From contig JAXLYM010000005.1 in assembly GCA_046351455.1 (NCBI GenBank), positions 248,001 through 312,000 of the forward strand: a stretch of 64,000 nt of DNA, written 5' to 3'. Each line of letters starts with the position of its first letter. The stretch's first letter is position 1. Below are positions 1 to 8,761 of the stretch, piece after piece. The DNA is from JADJRH01 sp046351455. GTDB lineage: Bacteria > Myxococcota_A > Polyangia > Polyangiales > Polyangiaceae. A program made the translations under genes and the position numbers. A model generated the notes under the pieces. It saw nothing but the letters and a program-made list of their open reading frames with translations. It did no database searches and was not told the DNA's origin.

Positions 1-266
1 GCGCCCCGCGTCGTGTGCGCCGAGAACATCACGATCGGCGTCGGCCGCTGCGCCATGATCTGCGCGATCGCGTCCGCCCCCGTCCACCCCCCCGGCATGT
101 TGAAGTCCATCGACACCACGTCCGGCTTCAAGGCGAGCACCTTCGCGAGCGCCTCGTGCCCGTCGCGCGCCTGCCCCGCCACCTCGAACTGCCCGGTCGC
201 GTTCAGCACCTTCGCGATGGCGCCGCGCATGAACATCGAATCATCGACGATCAGGACTCGTATCAT
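1..266 (-). CDS. cheB: CheB methylesterase response regulator, N-terminal part (cut by window edge)
   Basis: This is the start of a response regulator read leftwards off the window. The first 88 residues form a receiver domain: the acidic pair follows LIV (VDD at about 9-10), and the phospho-acceptor region reads VVSMDFNMPG. The stretch PTPIVMFSAHTTRG is typical of CheB, where the receiver leads into the methylesterase domain. CheB removes methyl groups from chemoreceptors and counteracts CheR. The ATG overlaps the stop of the preceding cyclase gene as ATGA, so the two are translationally coupled. The catalytic domain lies outside the window, so the esterase part is inferred from the receiver sequence and the Che context. 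Confidence 0.8.
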   Translation of the reverse strand, partial: MIRVLIVDDSMFMRGAIAKVLNATGQFEVAGQARDGHEALAKVLALKPDVVSMDFNMPGGWTGADAIAQIMAQRPTPIVMFSAHTTRG

Positions 267-2053
267 GACTCCACCTCTTCCCCGCCCGTGCCGGACCCCT
301 CGCGCGGGACGATCGACTCGACCACCCAGCCGACCACGGGATCCTTCACGCCCTTCAATTCCAGCCCTCCGACGGGCCGCGCCGTGATCTTGTCCCCCAG
401 CGCGTCGCGCGTCGACTGACTCACCAGCACCCCGCCGACAGGACACTTCGACTCGTAGCGATTGGCGCGGTTCACCGTGTCGCCGATCACCGTGTAATCG
501 CGCCGCACCACCCGCGCGCCGAGATCCCCGCGCACCAGCGGCCCCGTGTTGATGCCGATGCGCATCGCCAGCTTCTTGTCGCGCCCCTCGTTGAACGCCG
601 CCATCGCCGCCTGCATCGCGAGCGCCGCCCGCACCGCGCGCTCCGGCGGCGACTCCCGCCCTCGCGCCTCCTCGAAGACGGCCATGATCGCGTCGCCGAT
701 GAACTTGTCGATGTCGCCCCCCTCGCGCTTCAAGATAGGGCACATCTCGTCGAAATACGCGTTCAGCAGCTCGATGAGCGCCCGCGGCGAGAGCGTGGCC
801 GACAGCGGCGTGAAGCCGGCCAGATCCGAAAAGAGCACCGTCGCGTTCCGCTCGTCGGCCCGCAGCGAATCCAGCGTACCCGTCTCCGCGCGCGCCTCCG
901 CGGCCTTCCGCGCGCCCTCCGAGACATACACGCTCGACGCCTCCTTGTACGCGAGCAGGCGCCTCTCCGCGAGCGTGCGCTCCACGATGGCCACACACTT
1001 GTCCTGCGCGAACGGCTTCACCAGGTACGCCGAAGCGCCCGCCGCGCGGAGCTGCGCCATGTCCCGCTTCGAGTCGCGGGCGGTCAGCATGATGACGGGG
1101 ATGTTCCGCAGCTCCGGATCTCGCCGCAGCGCGTGCACCAGCTCGAACCCGGTCATCACCGGCATCTCGTAGTCGCTCACCACGAGAGCGGGACGCGCCG
1201 CGCGCGCCTTCTCCAGACCGACCTGACCGTCCTGCGCCGTGATCACCTCGAACCCCTGACGAGACAGGCAGTCGGCGACATAGTGCCTCTGCGCCGGAGA
1301 GTCGTCGACGACGAGCACCCTCTCGCGCGAGGCCGGCAACGTCCCCGCGATGAGCCCGCGCACGCGCGTGGACAGCTCCTCGGGCAGCACCGGCTTCACC
1401 ATGTAGTCGTCCGCGCCCGCGTCGAAGCCCCGCTCCAGATCCGCCGCCTCCCCGAGCGTGGACGCGATCAGCACCGGCAGATGGGCCGTCCGCGGGTCGC
1501 TCTTGATGGAATGACACAGCGTGTATCCGTCCATCCGCGGCATCTCCACGTCCGTGATCACCAGGTCGACGTGCCGCGTCCGCACGACCTCCAGGCCCTC
1601 CGCGCCGTCGTGCGCCGCGAGCACCTCGTACCCCGCGTCCTCCAGGATCGGGATCGTGTGCCGGTGAATCAGCGGCGAGTCGTCGACCAGCAAGACGACC
1701 TTGGAGTCATTGACGGTGGCGCCCAGCACGTCGAGCACCTCCGCGTCCGAGAAAGGCACCATCAGGAACGCGTCCGCCGAGCAGGCGCGCGCCACGTCGC
1801 GGTCCTTCGGCGAGACGCCGAGCAGCACCACCGAGATCGAGCCGTGCTGTTCGCGCAGGTGCCGAATCAGCTCCAGAAGATCCATGTCCGGCAATCGCCG
1901 CGGCAGAATGACCACGTCCGGCGCCGAGTCCGTGACCGTGGACAAGAGCTCTGCCCCGGACCCGACCTCGGAGAGCGTGTGGCCCAGAGGCACGAGCGGC
2001 CGCCGCAGAAAGTCCGCGAGGAGCGGCTCGTCCGTGAGCACCGTGACGTTCAC
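263..2053 (-). CDS. Triple-receiver protein with C-terminal class III adenylate/guanylate cyclase domain
   Basis: A 596-residue protein starting at a GTG that overlaps the cheA stop as GTGA. An open frame continues upstream, but there it only shadows cheA. Domains: a pseudo-receiver (about 2-113) lacking the phospho-acceptor Asp and conserved Lys; a complete receiver (about 118-235, Asp168, TDVEMPRMDG); a second complete receiver (about 244-360, Asp294); then a class III cyclase (about 395-580). The cyclase keeps metal-binding aspartates in FSDLAGFT (Asp410) and FIGDAIMAVF (Asp454), the base-selecting Lys450, and the transition-state Asn528/Arg532 in DTVNRANR, so it looks catalytically complete. 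The lysine favours ATP as substrate. By context the protein is a phosphorylation target of the adjacent CheA, which would make cyclic nucleotide synthesis the output. Confidence 0.88.
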   Translation of the reverse strand: MNVTVLTDEPLLADFLRRPLVPLGHTLSEVGSGAELLSTVTDSAPDVVILPRRLPDMDLLELIRHLREQHGSISVVLLGVSPKDRDVARACSADAFLMVPFSDAEVLDVLGATVNDSKVVLLVDDSPLIHRHTIPILEDAGYEVLAAHDGAEGLEVVRTRHVDLVITDVEMPRMDGYTLCHSIKSDPRTAHLPVLIASTLGEAADLERGFDAGADDYMVKPVLPEELSTRVRGLIAGTLPASRERVLVVDDSPAQRHYVADCLSRQGFEVITAQDGQVGLEKARAARPALVVSDYEMPVMTGFELVHALRRDPELRNIPVIMLTARDSKRDMAQLRAAGASAYLVKPFAQDKCVAIVERTLAERRLLAYKEASSVYVSEGARKAAEARAETGTLDSLRADERNATVLFSDLAGFTPLSATLSPRALIELLNAYFDEMCPILKREGGDIDKFIGDAIMAVFEEARGRESPPERAVRAALAMQAAMAAFNEGRDKKLAMRIGINTGPLVRGDLGARVVRRDYTVIGDTVNRANRYESKCPVGGVLVSQSTRDALGDKITARPVGGLELKGVKDPVVGWVVESIVPREGSGTGGEEVES

Positions 2054-4887
2054 GCGCCCTCCTTGTCGCCGAGCAGCTTCTGAATCGACTTCAAGAGCAG
2101 CTGCCTGTCGTGCGGCTTCGTGATGTAGTCGTCCACCCCGGCGTCGAAGCCGCGCACGCGATCGATGCGCTCCCCGCGGCTCGTCACCATCACGATCGGC
2201 ACGTCCTTGTATTCCGGCATCGCGCGGAGGGCGCGCGTCAGCTCGTATCCGTCCATGTACGGCATCATCACGTCGGTGGACACGAGATCGAACGTGCGCG
2301 CCTTGCAGAGGGCCAATGCGGCGCGCCCGTCCTCGGCCGTGGTCACACCGTATCCTGCGTCGACGAGCAGCCGCTTCAGCGCCTCGCGCACCGTGTCGGA
2401 GTCGTCGACGAGGAGCACCTCGCCGCGCGCGCGGGCGTGCGTTCGCCGCGGCTCCGTGCGGGGGGCCGCGGGCCTCCGGAGCGCGCGCTGCACCACCGCC
2501 GGCACGTCGAGGATGAGCGCGCACCGGTCGCCGAGCAACGTCGCGCCCGCCACGCACGGCACCGATTGCAGGAGCTCGCCCAGGCTCTTGATCACGATCT
2601 CTTTCTTGCCGACGAGGTGATCGCAGGCGAGCCCGTACAGCTCGCCTCCCTGCTCGGTGAGCACGACGCTCAAGGCCTCGTCCGTCTCCGCGCCGTGCAG
2701 ACCCAGCACGTGCGCGAGCCGCACGAGAGGCACGTTGCGGCCCGCGACGAGGATGACCTCGCGGTCCGCGATGAGGCTCACCTCGTGCGGCGCGACGATG
2801 AGCGTGCGAGACACGGAGTCGAGCGGGATCGCCAGCGTTTCCCCGGAGACGCGCGCGAGGAGCACCTGAATGATGGCCAGCGTGAGAGGCAGCTTGAGGA
2901 CGAACGTAGTGCCGAGCCCGACGGTGGACTCGATGTCGATGGTGCCTTTGAGGCGACTGACGATCGTCTGCCGCACGACGTCGAGCCCGACGCCGCGACC
3001 GCTGATGTCGCTCACGGTGGACGCGGTCGAGAAGCCGGCCCGGAAGATCAGCTCCAGCGCCGCGCGATCATCCATCGAGGAGAGCTCGCCTTCGGTGACG
3101 ATCTCCTTCTCCAGCGCCTTCTTCTTGAGCCGCGCGGGGTCGATGCCGCGGCCGTCGTCGCCGATGCGAATGACCACCTGATTGCCGCGGTGCGAGGCCG
3201 AGAGGAAGATCGTGCCCTCCGGCAATTTGCCCGCCGCCGTGCGCTCCTCCGGCGTCTCCATGCCGTGATCGACCGCGTTCCGGACGAGGTGGAGGAGCGG
3301 CTCGTCGAGCGCCTCGACCAGCAGTTTGTCGAGCTCCGTGTCCTCGCCGAGCATCTCCAGGTGGACGCGCTTGCCCAGCGATTGCCCCAGATCGCGCACG
3401 GTGCGCTGGTGTTTGCGGAACACGCCGCCGATCGGGATCATGCGCAGTCGCATCACCTGATCGCGCAGCTCGCTGGAGATCGAGTCGAGGTTGGTGGTCG
3501 ACGCGTCCAGCTCCGACGCGATGGAGCCGAGCACGCGCTCGACGCGGCCCAGCTCCTCGCGGAGGTGGGCAGTCCCGATGGCCGCCGTGCGCGAGGGCCC
3601 GCGGCGCGCGATGGAGCGGTCCGAGCCCAATTCGCCCGTCACCGACGCGAGCGCCGTGTGCGCGGATCGCAGGCCGTCGCGGCCCAGCACGAGCTCTCCG
3701 ACGAGGTTCAGCAGGCGATCCAGCTTGTCGAAGTCGACGCGGATCGTGCCGCGGTTCGGCGCGGCTTCGGCGGCGGGCTTGTTCGCGAGCGCGGCTGTTC
3801 CGTCGGCGGGCGGGTGGCTCGGCCCGTCGGACGGGGCCGGCGATCGGAGGGACACGCTCCCGACAGGCATGCTCCCGACTGGCACGCTCGTGATGGCCGC
3901 GCCCGCGGGCGCCTTCGCGGTGGCGGCGGACGGGTCGCGCAGCGCGCGCAGGATCGGCGCCGGATCCACGTCGATCGGCCTCCGGGAGCGGGCCTGTTCC
4001 AGCATCGCGCGGAGGCCGTCCAGCGCGGCGAGAAGGGCGCTCACCACCCCGGCGTCCGCGGCGCGCGCGCCGTCGCGGAGCTGGCCGACGAGGTCCTCCG
4101 CGGCGTGCGCGAGGTGGTTCACCGGCACGAGGCCGACCATCGCCGAGCTGCCCTTCACCGTGTGCAGATCGCGGAAGAGATCGCGCAGCACCTCGATGTC
4201 GCCGGGCGCGCGCTCCAGGTGAATCAGCTTCTCGGAGATGCCCTCGATGCGCTCGGCGGCCTCATCGAAGAACAGCTCCACCATGTCCTCGTCGACCGCG
4301 GGCGTCCACGTGAACGTGACGATCCCGGCCGACGGAGCCGCAGGAGCGTGGCTGTCCGTCGGTCCGAGTCGCGGCGCGGCGGGCGGGAGCGGCGGCGCGG
4401 TCGCGGCGACGCGCGTCCGGTCGGCGCTCGCCGCGGCCCCGGCGATCGGCGTCTTCGCGGCGGGCTCAGGGGCCGCGCCCTTACCGACCGACTCCACGGC
4501 GAGGGTGAGCGAGCGTGCCAGTTCGGAGAGCGGCAGTCCCTCGACGCGCGCGCCGGAGCGGTCCGCGTTCCGAAGCTGAAAGAGCGCCTGCGAGAGGGCC
4601 TGTTGCGGCTCCGCGAGCATCTCCATCGCCGCGGAGAGTGACAGTTTGCCCGCGCGCGCGGCGTCGAGCGCCCCCTCGATCGCGAGCGCGAGCCGCCCCA
4701 CCTCGTCGGCGCCGACGAGCAAGCTGGACAGCCCCACACGAAACGCGAGCCGCCCGAGGTCCGCGGCCAAGGAAGCGCCCCCCGCGAGGAGCGCCGGAAT
4801 CCCCTGCTCGATGGTCGCGACGTCGGCGCTCGCGCTCGCGACGTACCGATTCCAGGCCTCGACGCCGGACGACGGACCGCCGGTCAC
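2050..4887 (-). CDS. cheA: Hybrid chemotaxis histidine kinase CheA with C-terminal receiver
   Basis: A 945-residue protein starting with GTG, overlapping the cheR stop as GTGA. In order: a diverged helical N-terminal region (about 1-125), an Ala/Pro linker, an Hpt domain with the phospho-accepting histidine in LHTVKGSSAM (His242), a P3 dimerisation region, a HATPase domain with N-box LLHLVRNAVDHGM and G-box GDDGRGID, a CheW-like domain (about 650-790), and a receiver with VLLVDDSD, the Asp in STDVMMPYMDG and the Lys in YITKP. It should autophosphorylate under control of the MCP/CheW array and pass phosphate to its own receiver, to the downstream triple-receiver cyclase and to CheB. The fused receiver may act as a phosphate sink. 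No stand-alone CheY is present in the visible operon. Confidence 0.93.
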   Translation of the reverse strand: MTGGPSSGVEAWNRYVASASADVATIEQGIPALLAGGASLAADLGRLAFRVGLSSLLVGADEVGRLALAIEGALDAARAGKLSLSAAMEMLAEPQQALSQALFQLRNADRSGARVEGLPLSELARSLTLAVESVGKGAAPEPAAKTPIAGAAASADRTRVAATAPPLPPAAPRLGPTDSHAPAAPSAGIVTFTWTPAVDEDMVELFFDEAAERIEGISEKLIHLERAPGDIEVLRDLFRDLHTVKGSSAMVGLVPVNHLAHAAEDLVGQLRDGARAADAGVVSALLAALDGLRAMLEQARSRRPIDVDPAPILRALRDPSAATAKAPAGAAITSVPVGSMPVGSVSLRSPAPSDGPSHPPADGTAALANKPAAEAAPNRGTIRVDFDKLDRLLNLVGELVLGRDGLRSAHTALASVTGELGSDRSIARRGPSRTAAIGTAHLREELGRVERVLGSIASELDASTTNLDSISSELRDQVMRLRMIPIGGVFRKHQRTVRDLGQSLGKRVHLEMLGEDTELDKLLVEALDEPLLHLVRNAVDHGMETPEERTAAGKLPEGTIFLSASHRGNQVVIRIGDDGRGIDPARLKKKALEKEIVTEGELSSMDDRAALELIFRAGFSTASTVSDISGRGVGLDVVRQTIVSRLKGTIDIESTVGLGTTFVLKLPLTLAIIQVLLARVSGETLAIPLDSVSRTLIVAPHEVSLIADREVILVAGRNVPLVRLAHVLGLHGAETDEALSVVLTEQGGELYGLACDHLVGKKEIVIKSLGELLQSVPCVAGATLLGDRCALILDVPAVVQRALRRPAAPRTEPRRTHARARGEVLLVDDSDTVREALKRLLVDAGYGVTTAEDGRAALALCKARTFDLVSTDVMMPYMDGYELTRALRAMPEYKDVPIVMVTSRGERIDRVRGFDAGVDDYITKPHDRQLLLKSIQKLLGDKEGA

Positions 4888-6158
4888 GACTCACCTCCAG
4901 GCCGGCGATTGCCCGGAGGCGGCAGGCTTCGAAGCTCCAGATCCGCGAGCCCGTTCCGGCGCAACCATCGAGTCGTCCCCGGCCGCGTCGCCCGGAGAGT
5001 GACCGTGACCCCGCGAGGCTCCGCCGCCGCGAACGCGCGCCGCAGCGCGGTGGCCGCGGCGTCTTCGAGGATCTCCGCGCCGTCCAGATCGATCACGATC
5101 GCCGCCACGCCCGGCGTCGCGAGCGCCGCCCGCAGCTCCGCAGAGAGGCCGCGCGCCTCCGGATCCGTGACGGCGAGGACCATCTCCCGAGGCGCCGGCG
5201 CCCGCTCGACGGTTCGCGAGACTGGCACTTTCGCGCTCGCGATCCCCTCCGCGGAGGCAGGCATGCTCGGCCGCGGCGTCACGTCTCTGCGGGCTTTGGA
5301 GACGGCCTCGCGGAGCGGGGAGCGGACGCTCTTCGAAGAAATCGCCTCCTCTCCACGGCCGGCCACCGCGACCAGAGGCTTTTGCCAGAGCACCTGATCG
5401 CCGTAGTGCACAGCCTGTAGTCCAGCCACGTGCCGCAGCGTCTCCGAGTACCCGAGGAACAGGTACCCGCCCGGGACCAGCGCCGCCACGAGCCGATCCA
5501 GCACGCGGCGCTTCGCCTCGGGGCCGAAGTAGATGAGCACGTTGCGGCACCACACGAGGTCGAAGCCCCTCGGCGCGTCCGGATCGGCCAGGTTTTGCAG
5601 GCGGAACCGCACGAGACTGGCCACCTCCGGGCGGACGCGCACGCTGTCTCCCTCCGGCGTGAAGCCGTCCCGATACGCGGGCGGCACGTCGCTCATCTCG
5701 CTCGCCGGGTAACAGGCCCTCTCGGCCGTCGCGATCGCCTCCGCGCTCACGTCCGTCGCGAGGATCGAAGGCGAAAACGTGGGCCGCGGCAGCGCGCGCC
5801 CCAGGATCAACGCGAGCGTGTACGGCTCCTCCCCCGTGGCGCAGCCGGCGCTCCACACGCGCGGAGATCGGCAGTCGCGCTCGCGCAGAGAGGGCACCAC
5901 CACGTCGAGCAGCGCGTCCACCTGCGGGCGGTGGCGGAAGAAGCTCGTCTCCCCGACGCGCACCGCCTCCACCAGCGCCAGAAGCTCCCCTGCCCCGCCG
6001 GGCGAATTGACCAGCTCCAGATACGCAGTCGCCGAGAGGCGGAGCGCGCCCATCCGAGCGAGCGCCCGCGCCTCGACGACCCACGCCGGCAAATCGAGGC
6101 CCGCGTGCTCGTGGAGCCGCTCCTCGATGCCGGACAGGACCTCACGCGCGAGCGCCAT
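4884..6158 (-). CDS. cheR: CheR chemoreceptor methyltransferase with C-terminal STAS-like domain
   Basis: A 424-residue protein. Residues about 1-270 form a CheR methyltransferase, with the SAM-binding stretch VWSAGCATGEEPYTLALIL, the CheR signature RVGETSFFRH, and FDLVWCRNVLIYF. It methylates glutamates on the neighbouring MCP using S-adenosylmethionine. After a low-complexity linker, residues about 325-424 look like an STAS domain (VAAIVIDLDGAEILEDAAATALRRAF), the fold used by anti-sigma-factor antagonists. The ATG lies 11 bp after the MCP stop and the gene overlaps cheA by 4 bp. The CheR call is firm. The STAS assignment rests on the pattern of strands and helices and is less certain. Confidence 0.9.
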   Translation of the reverse strand: MALAREVLSGIEERLHEHAGLDLPAWVVEARALARMGALRLSATAYLELVNSPGGAGELLALVEAVRVGETSFFRHRPQVDALLDVVVPSLRERDCRSPRVWSAGCATGEEPYTLALILGRALPRPTFSPSILATDVSAEAIATAERACYPASEMSDVPPAYRDGFTPEGDSVRVRPEVASLVRFRLQNLADPDAPRGFDLVWCRNVLIYFGPEAKRRVLDRLVAALVPGGYLFLGYSETLRHVAGLQAVHYGDQVLWQKPLVAVAGRGEEAISSKSVRSPLREAVSKARRDVTPRPSMPASAEGIASAKVPVSRTVERAPAPREMVLAVTDPEARGLSAELRAALATPGVAAIVIDLDGAEILEDAAATALRRAFAAAEPRGVTVTLRATRPGTTRWLRRNGLADLELRSLPPPGNRRPGGES

Positions 6159-6169
6159 GACTGCCTATC

Positions 6170-8239
6170 TCAGCTCTGCGGCCGCGGAGGACGGCGCGTC
6201 GCCGGACGCGGCAGGAGCGCCTTCGGAGCAGGCTTGTTCGCGGCCGGCGGGGGGGCCGCGGGCTCCGGCGCAGGCGGCAGAGCGCGCGCGTGCGAAGGGG
6301 GCTCCGGCGCGGGCAACAGGTGCGTGGATCCCGTCAAATTGAAGCCTCCGATGGACTCTTCGAGCTGGAACGCCAGCTCGTGCAGGCGCTCCCCTTGCAC
6401 CACCGACTCCTCGGATCCGGCGAGGACCTCGTTCGCGATGCGGCGCACCGCGTCCATGTTCCGCGCGATGTCGTCGGACACGACCGCCTGCTCCTGCACC
6501 GCGCTCGCCGTGTCGCGGACCAGCGCGATCAGATGGCCCAGATCCGCGAGCGTCGCGCTCACGAGCTGGGTGCCGCTGTCGACCTCCGTGGTGCCCTTTT
6601 CCATCGAGACGACGGCCGCGGCGGTCTGCTCCTTGATGGTCTGAATCAGCCCCTCGATGTCCTTCGCAGACTGACCTGCTCGGCGCGCGAGGGACGACAC
6701 TTCATCGGCGACGACGGCGAACCCGCGCCCGTGCTCGCCGGCCTGCGCGGCCTGGATCGCGGCGTTCAGCGCGAGGAGCGACGTCTGCTCGCTGATCTGC
6801 CGAATGACCTCCACGATGTTGCCGACGCGCTTCGAGGAGTCGTCGAGCTCGCGCATCTTGTCGGCGGCCTCGTCCACGGCGCTGCGGATCTGCTCCAGCC
6901 GCTGCACCGCGGCGGTGACTGCCACGTTCGATTTCTGGGCGTCCTCGTTCGCCTGCGCCGCGTTCTCCGCGACCTGCTGGATCGACGCGCTGAGCTCGGT
7001 GATCGCGGCGGTGCTGCTCTCGATCTTGACGCTCTGGTCCTGGATGCCGCTGAGCATCTGCTTCGAAGCGGCGCTGATCTCCGCGCTGGACGCGCCCACC
7101 TGGAACGCCGCCGTCTGCACGCCCGAAGCGAGCCCGTGCAGCCGCTTGAACACCGTGTTGATGTTCTCCGCGAGCGCCGCCGTCTCGTCGCGCGATCGCA
7201 CCTCGATGCGCTGCGTGAGGTCGGTGTCGCCTTCGAGCAGGCGGCGCGACTGACGCACGAACTGCTTGATCGGCCGGGTGATCCAGAACGCCATCGCCAG
7301 CGCGATCGCGATCGACAAGATCACGCCGATGAGGATCTCCAGCCACGGGACCGGGTTGCCCATGTCGATCGAGCCGCGCGACCGCGTGAGGATGGTCTTG
7401 CCGACGATCGTCTTTTCGAGGCCGCGGTACCCTTCGGTGTCCTCCGCGTAGAAGTCCTGATCGGACCCGGCGTAGCGGAACACCGTGCGCTCCTCGTCAT
7501 TGACCTTGATCTTGTAGGTCTTCTCCGGCTGCATCGCCGCCGCGAGCGCGACGAACTGCTCCTCCGGGAACGAGGACGCGAAGATCTCCGAGCCGCGGAT
7601 CAACGTGGCCTGGATGCGCTTGTCCACGACGTCGTCGCTCTGCTCGGCGTACTCGTCGTAATAACGGTCCATGCGCGTGCCCGCGAGCAGACCGCCCAAA
7701 ATCTCGCCGCCGTCCGCCGCGCGCACCGGCACCGCGGACATCTGGTAAGGCACGCTGTCCAGCATCACGAGGCGGTGCGGGAACACGTTGCCCGCGCGCA
7801 CGCGATCGACGGCGGCCAGATCCGGCAGATCGTCCGCGTGCACGGGCGATCCGGCCGACGCCCAGACGAGCTTGTTCTTCAGCGTGAAGATGACGAGGAA
7901 GTCGGGCTGGACGTTGTTCTTCGAAGAGAGCTTTCCGAACACGCCCTCACCGAGGGACGACGCGGACGGCGGTCCTGCCTTGTCGGAGTCGGCCTGTCCC
8001 GACAGGACGCCGCGCATCCGCGGATCTTCCGCGAGGATCTCCAGCGCTCCGGTGAGGCCGCGGCCCGCGCGATCCTGATAGCCGATGAAGCGCCGCAGGT
8101 GCTTTTGCAGGAAATTCCCCTGCGAGGGCCGCACGGCCGCGCGGTTCGCCACGACGGCGCCGCCCACGATGAGCAGCGTCGCGAGCGTGAGGCACCCGAT
8201 CAAGAACTTCACGAACATCGGGATTCGCAGGGTCTTCAT
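6170..8239 (-). CDS. Methyl-accepting chemotaxis protein (transmembrane receptor)
   Basis: A 689-residue chemoreceptor. TM1 lies at about 10-31, followed by a periplasmic sensing region of about 265 residues (double-Cache-like by size, ligand unknown). TM2 (about 302-322, ILIGVILSIAIALAMAFWI) leads into a HAMP domain (TRPIKQFVRQSRRLLEGDTDLTQRI) and a long coiled-coil signalling domain. Its hairpin tip has the conserved TSLLALNAAIQAAQAGEHGRGFAVVADEV sequence in two parts around residue 500. The C-terminus is a Pro/Ala/Lys-rich tail, with no obvious CheR/CheB-tethering pentapeptide. It is the only receptor in the operon and is probably the dedicated input to this CheA. Confidence 0.93.
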   Translation of the reverse strand: MKTLRIPMFVKFLIGCLTLATLLIVGGAVVANRAAVRPSQGNFLQKHLRRFIGYQDRAGRGLTGALEILAEDPRMRGVLSGQADSDKAGPPSASSLGEGVFGKLSSKNNVQPDFLVIFTLKNKLVWASAGSPVHADDLPDLAAVDRVRAGNVFPHRLVMLDSVPYQMSAVPVRAADGGEILGGLLAGTRMDRYYDEYAEQSDDVVDKRIQATLIRGSEIFASSFPEEQFVALAAAMQPEKTYKIKVNDEERTVFRYAGSDQDFYAEDTEGYRGLEKTIVGKTILTRSRGSIDMGNPVPWLEILIGVILSIAIALAMAFWITRPIKQFVRQSRRLLEGDTDLTQRIEVRSRDETAALAENINTVFKRLHGLASGVQTAAFQVGASSAEISAASKQMLSGIQDQSVKIESSTAAITELSASIQQVAENAAQANEDAQKSNVAVTAAVQRLEQIRSAVDEAADKMRELDDSSKRVGNIVEVIRQISEQTSLLALNAAIQAAQAGEHGRGFAVVADEVSSLARRAGQSAKDIEGLIQTIKEQTAAAVVSMEKGTTEVDSGTQLVSATLADLGHLIALVRDTASAVQEQAVVSDDIARNMDAVRRIANEVLAGSEESVVQGERLHELAFQLEESIGGFNLTGSTHLLPAPEPPSHARALPPAPEPAAPPPAANKPAPKALLPRPATRRPPRPQS

Positions 8240-8263
8240 GATCGAGGTCGTCCTCTCGTCGCC

Positions 8264-8752
8264 TCACATCGAGACGGGGGCAAGGAGCTCCCGCATGCGC
8301 TCCGAGCGCAGCAGAGCCTCTGGATCCAGGATTCGCACGGTGCCGGTGGGCGTGGCCGCGACGCCGGAGAGCAGCGCCGCCTGCTCGGGCGCGAGCGTCG
8401 GCGGCACGGGCGCGAGGAGCGCCGGATCGAGCACGCGCAGATCCGACAGCGCGTCCGCGAGCAGCCCGATCACCTTGTTTTGCAGCCGCATCACGACGAG
8501 GCGGCTCTCGTCCCCGACGCGCGTCTCGGGCAGGCCGAGGAACGGCGCGAGATCGATCGCCGCCACGATCTCCCCGCGCAGGCTGAAGATGCCGATGAGC
8601 CACGGCGGCGTCAGGAACACGCGCGTGATGGGCCGGACGCGGATCGTCTCGCGCACCTTCGCGATGGGCAGGCCGATCTCCTGATCGTGGACGCGGAAGC
8701 ACACGAGCCGCACGGGCTCGTCACCACCGCTCTCCTCGATCCGTTCCGTCAC
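8264..8752 (-). CDS. cheW: CheW scaffold protein
   Basis: A 162-residue CheW-fold protein starting at GTG. It contains the typical core VRLVCFRVHDQEIGLPI, then RPITRVFLTPPWLIGIFSLRGEIVAAIDLAPFLGL, the CheW signature in which a Leu-Arg-Gly turn precedes I-x-x-x-I-D-L. CheW bridges MCPs and CheA in the cytoplasmic signalling array. Only 9 bp separate it from the DUF4105 gene upstream and 24 bp from the MCP downstream, so all belong to one transcription unit. Confidence 0.9.
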   Translation of the reverse strand: MTERIEESGGDEPVRLVCFRVHDQEIGLPIAKVRETIRVRPITRVFLTPPWLIGIFSLRGEIVAAIDLAPFLGLPETRVGDESRLVVMRLQNKVIGLLADALSDLRVLDPALLAPVPPTLAPEQAALLSGVAATPTGTVRILDPEALLRSERMRELLAPVSM

Positions 8753-8761
8753 GCGCGCAGG

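Noticed and set aside
2110..4641. 843-codon plus-strand frame opposite cheA
   Set aside because: It has no recognisable domain and a composition typical of a shadow frame; cheA on the other strand is unmistakable.
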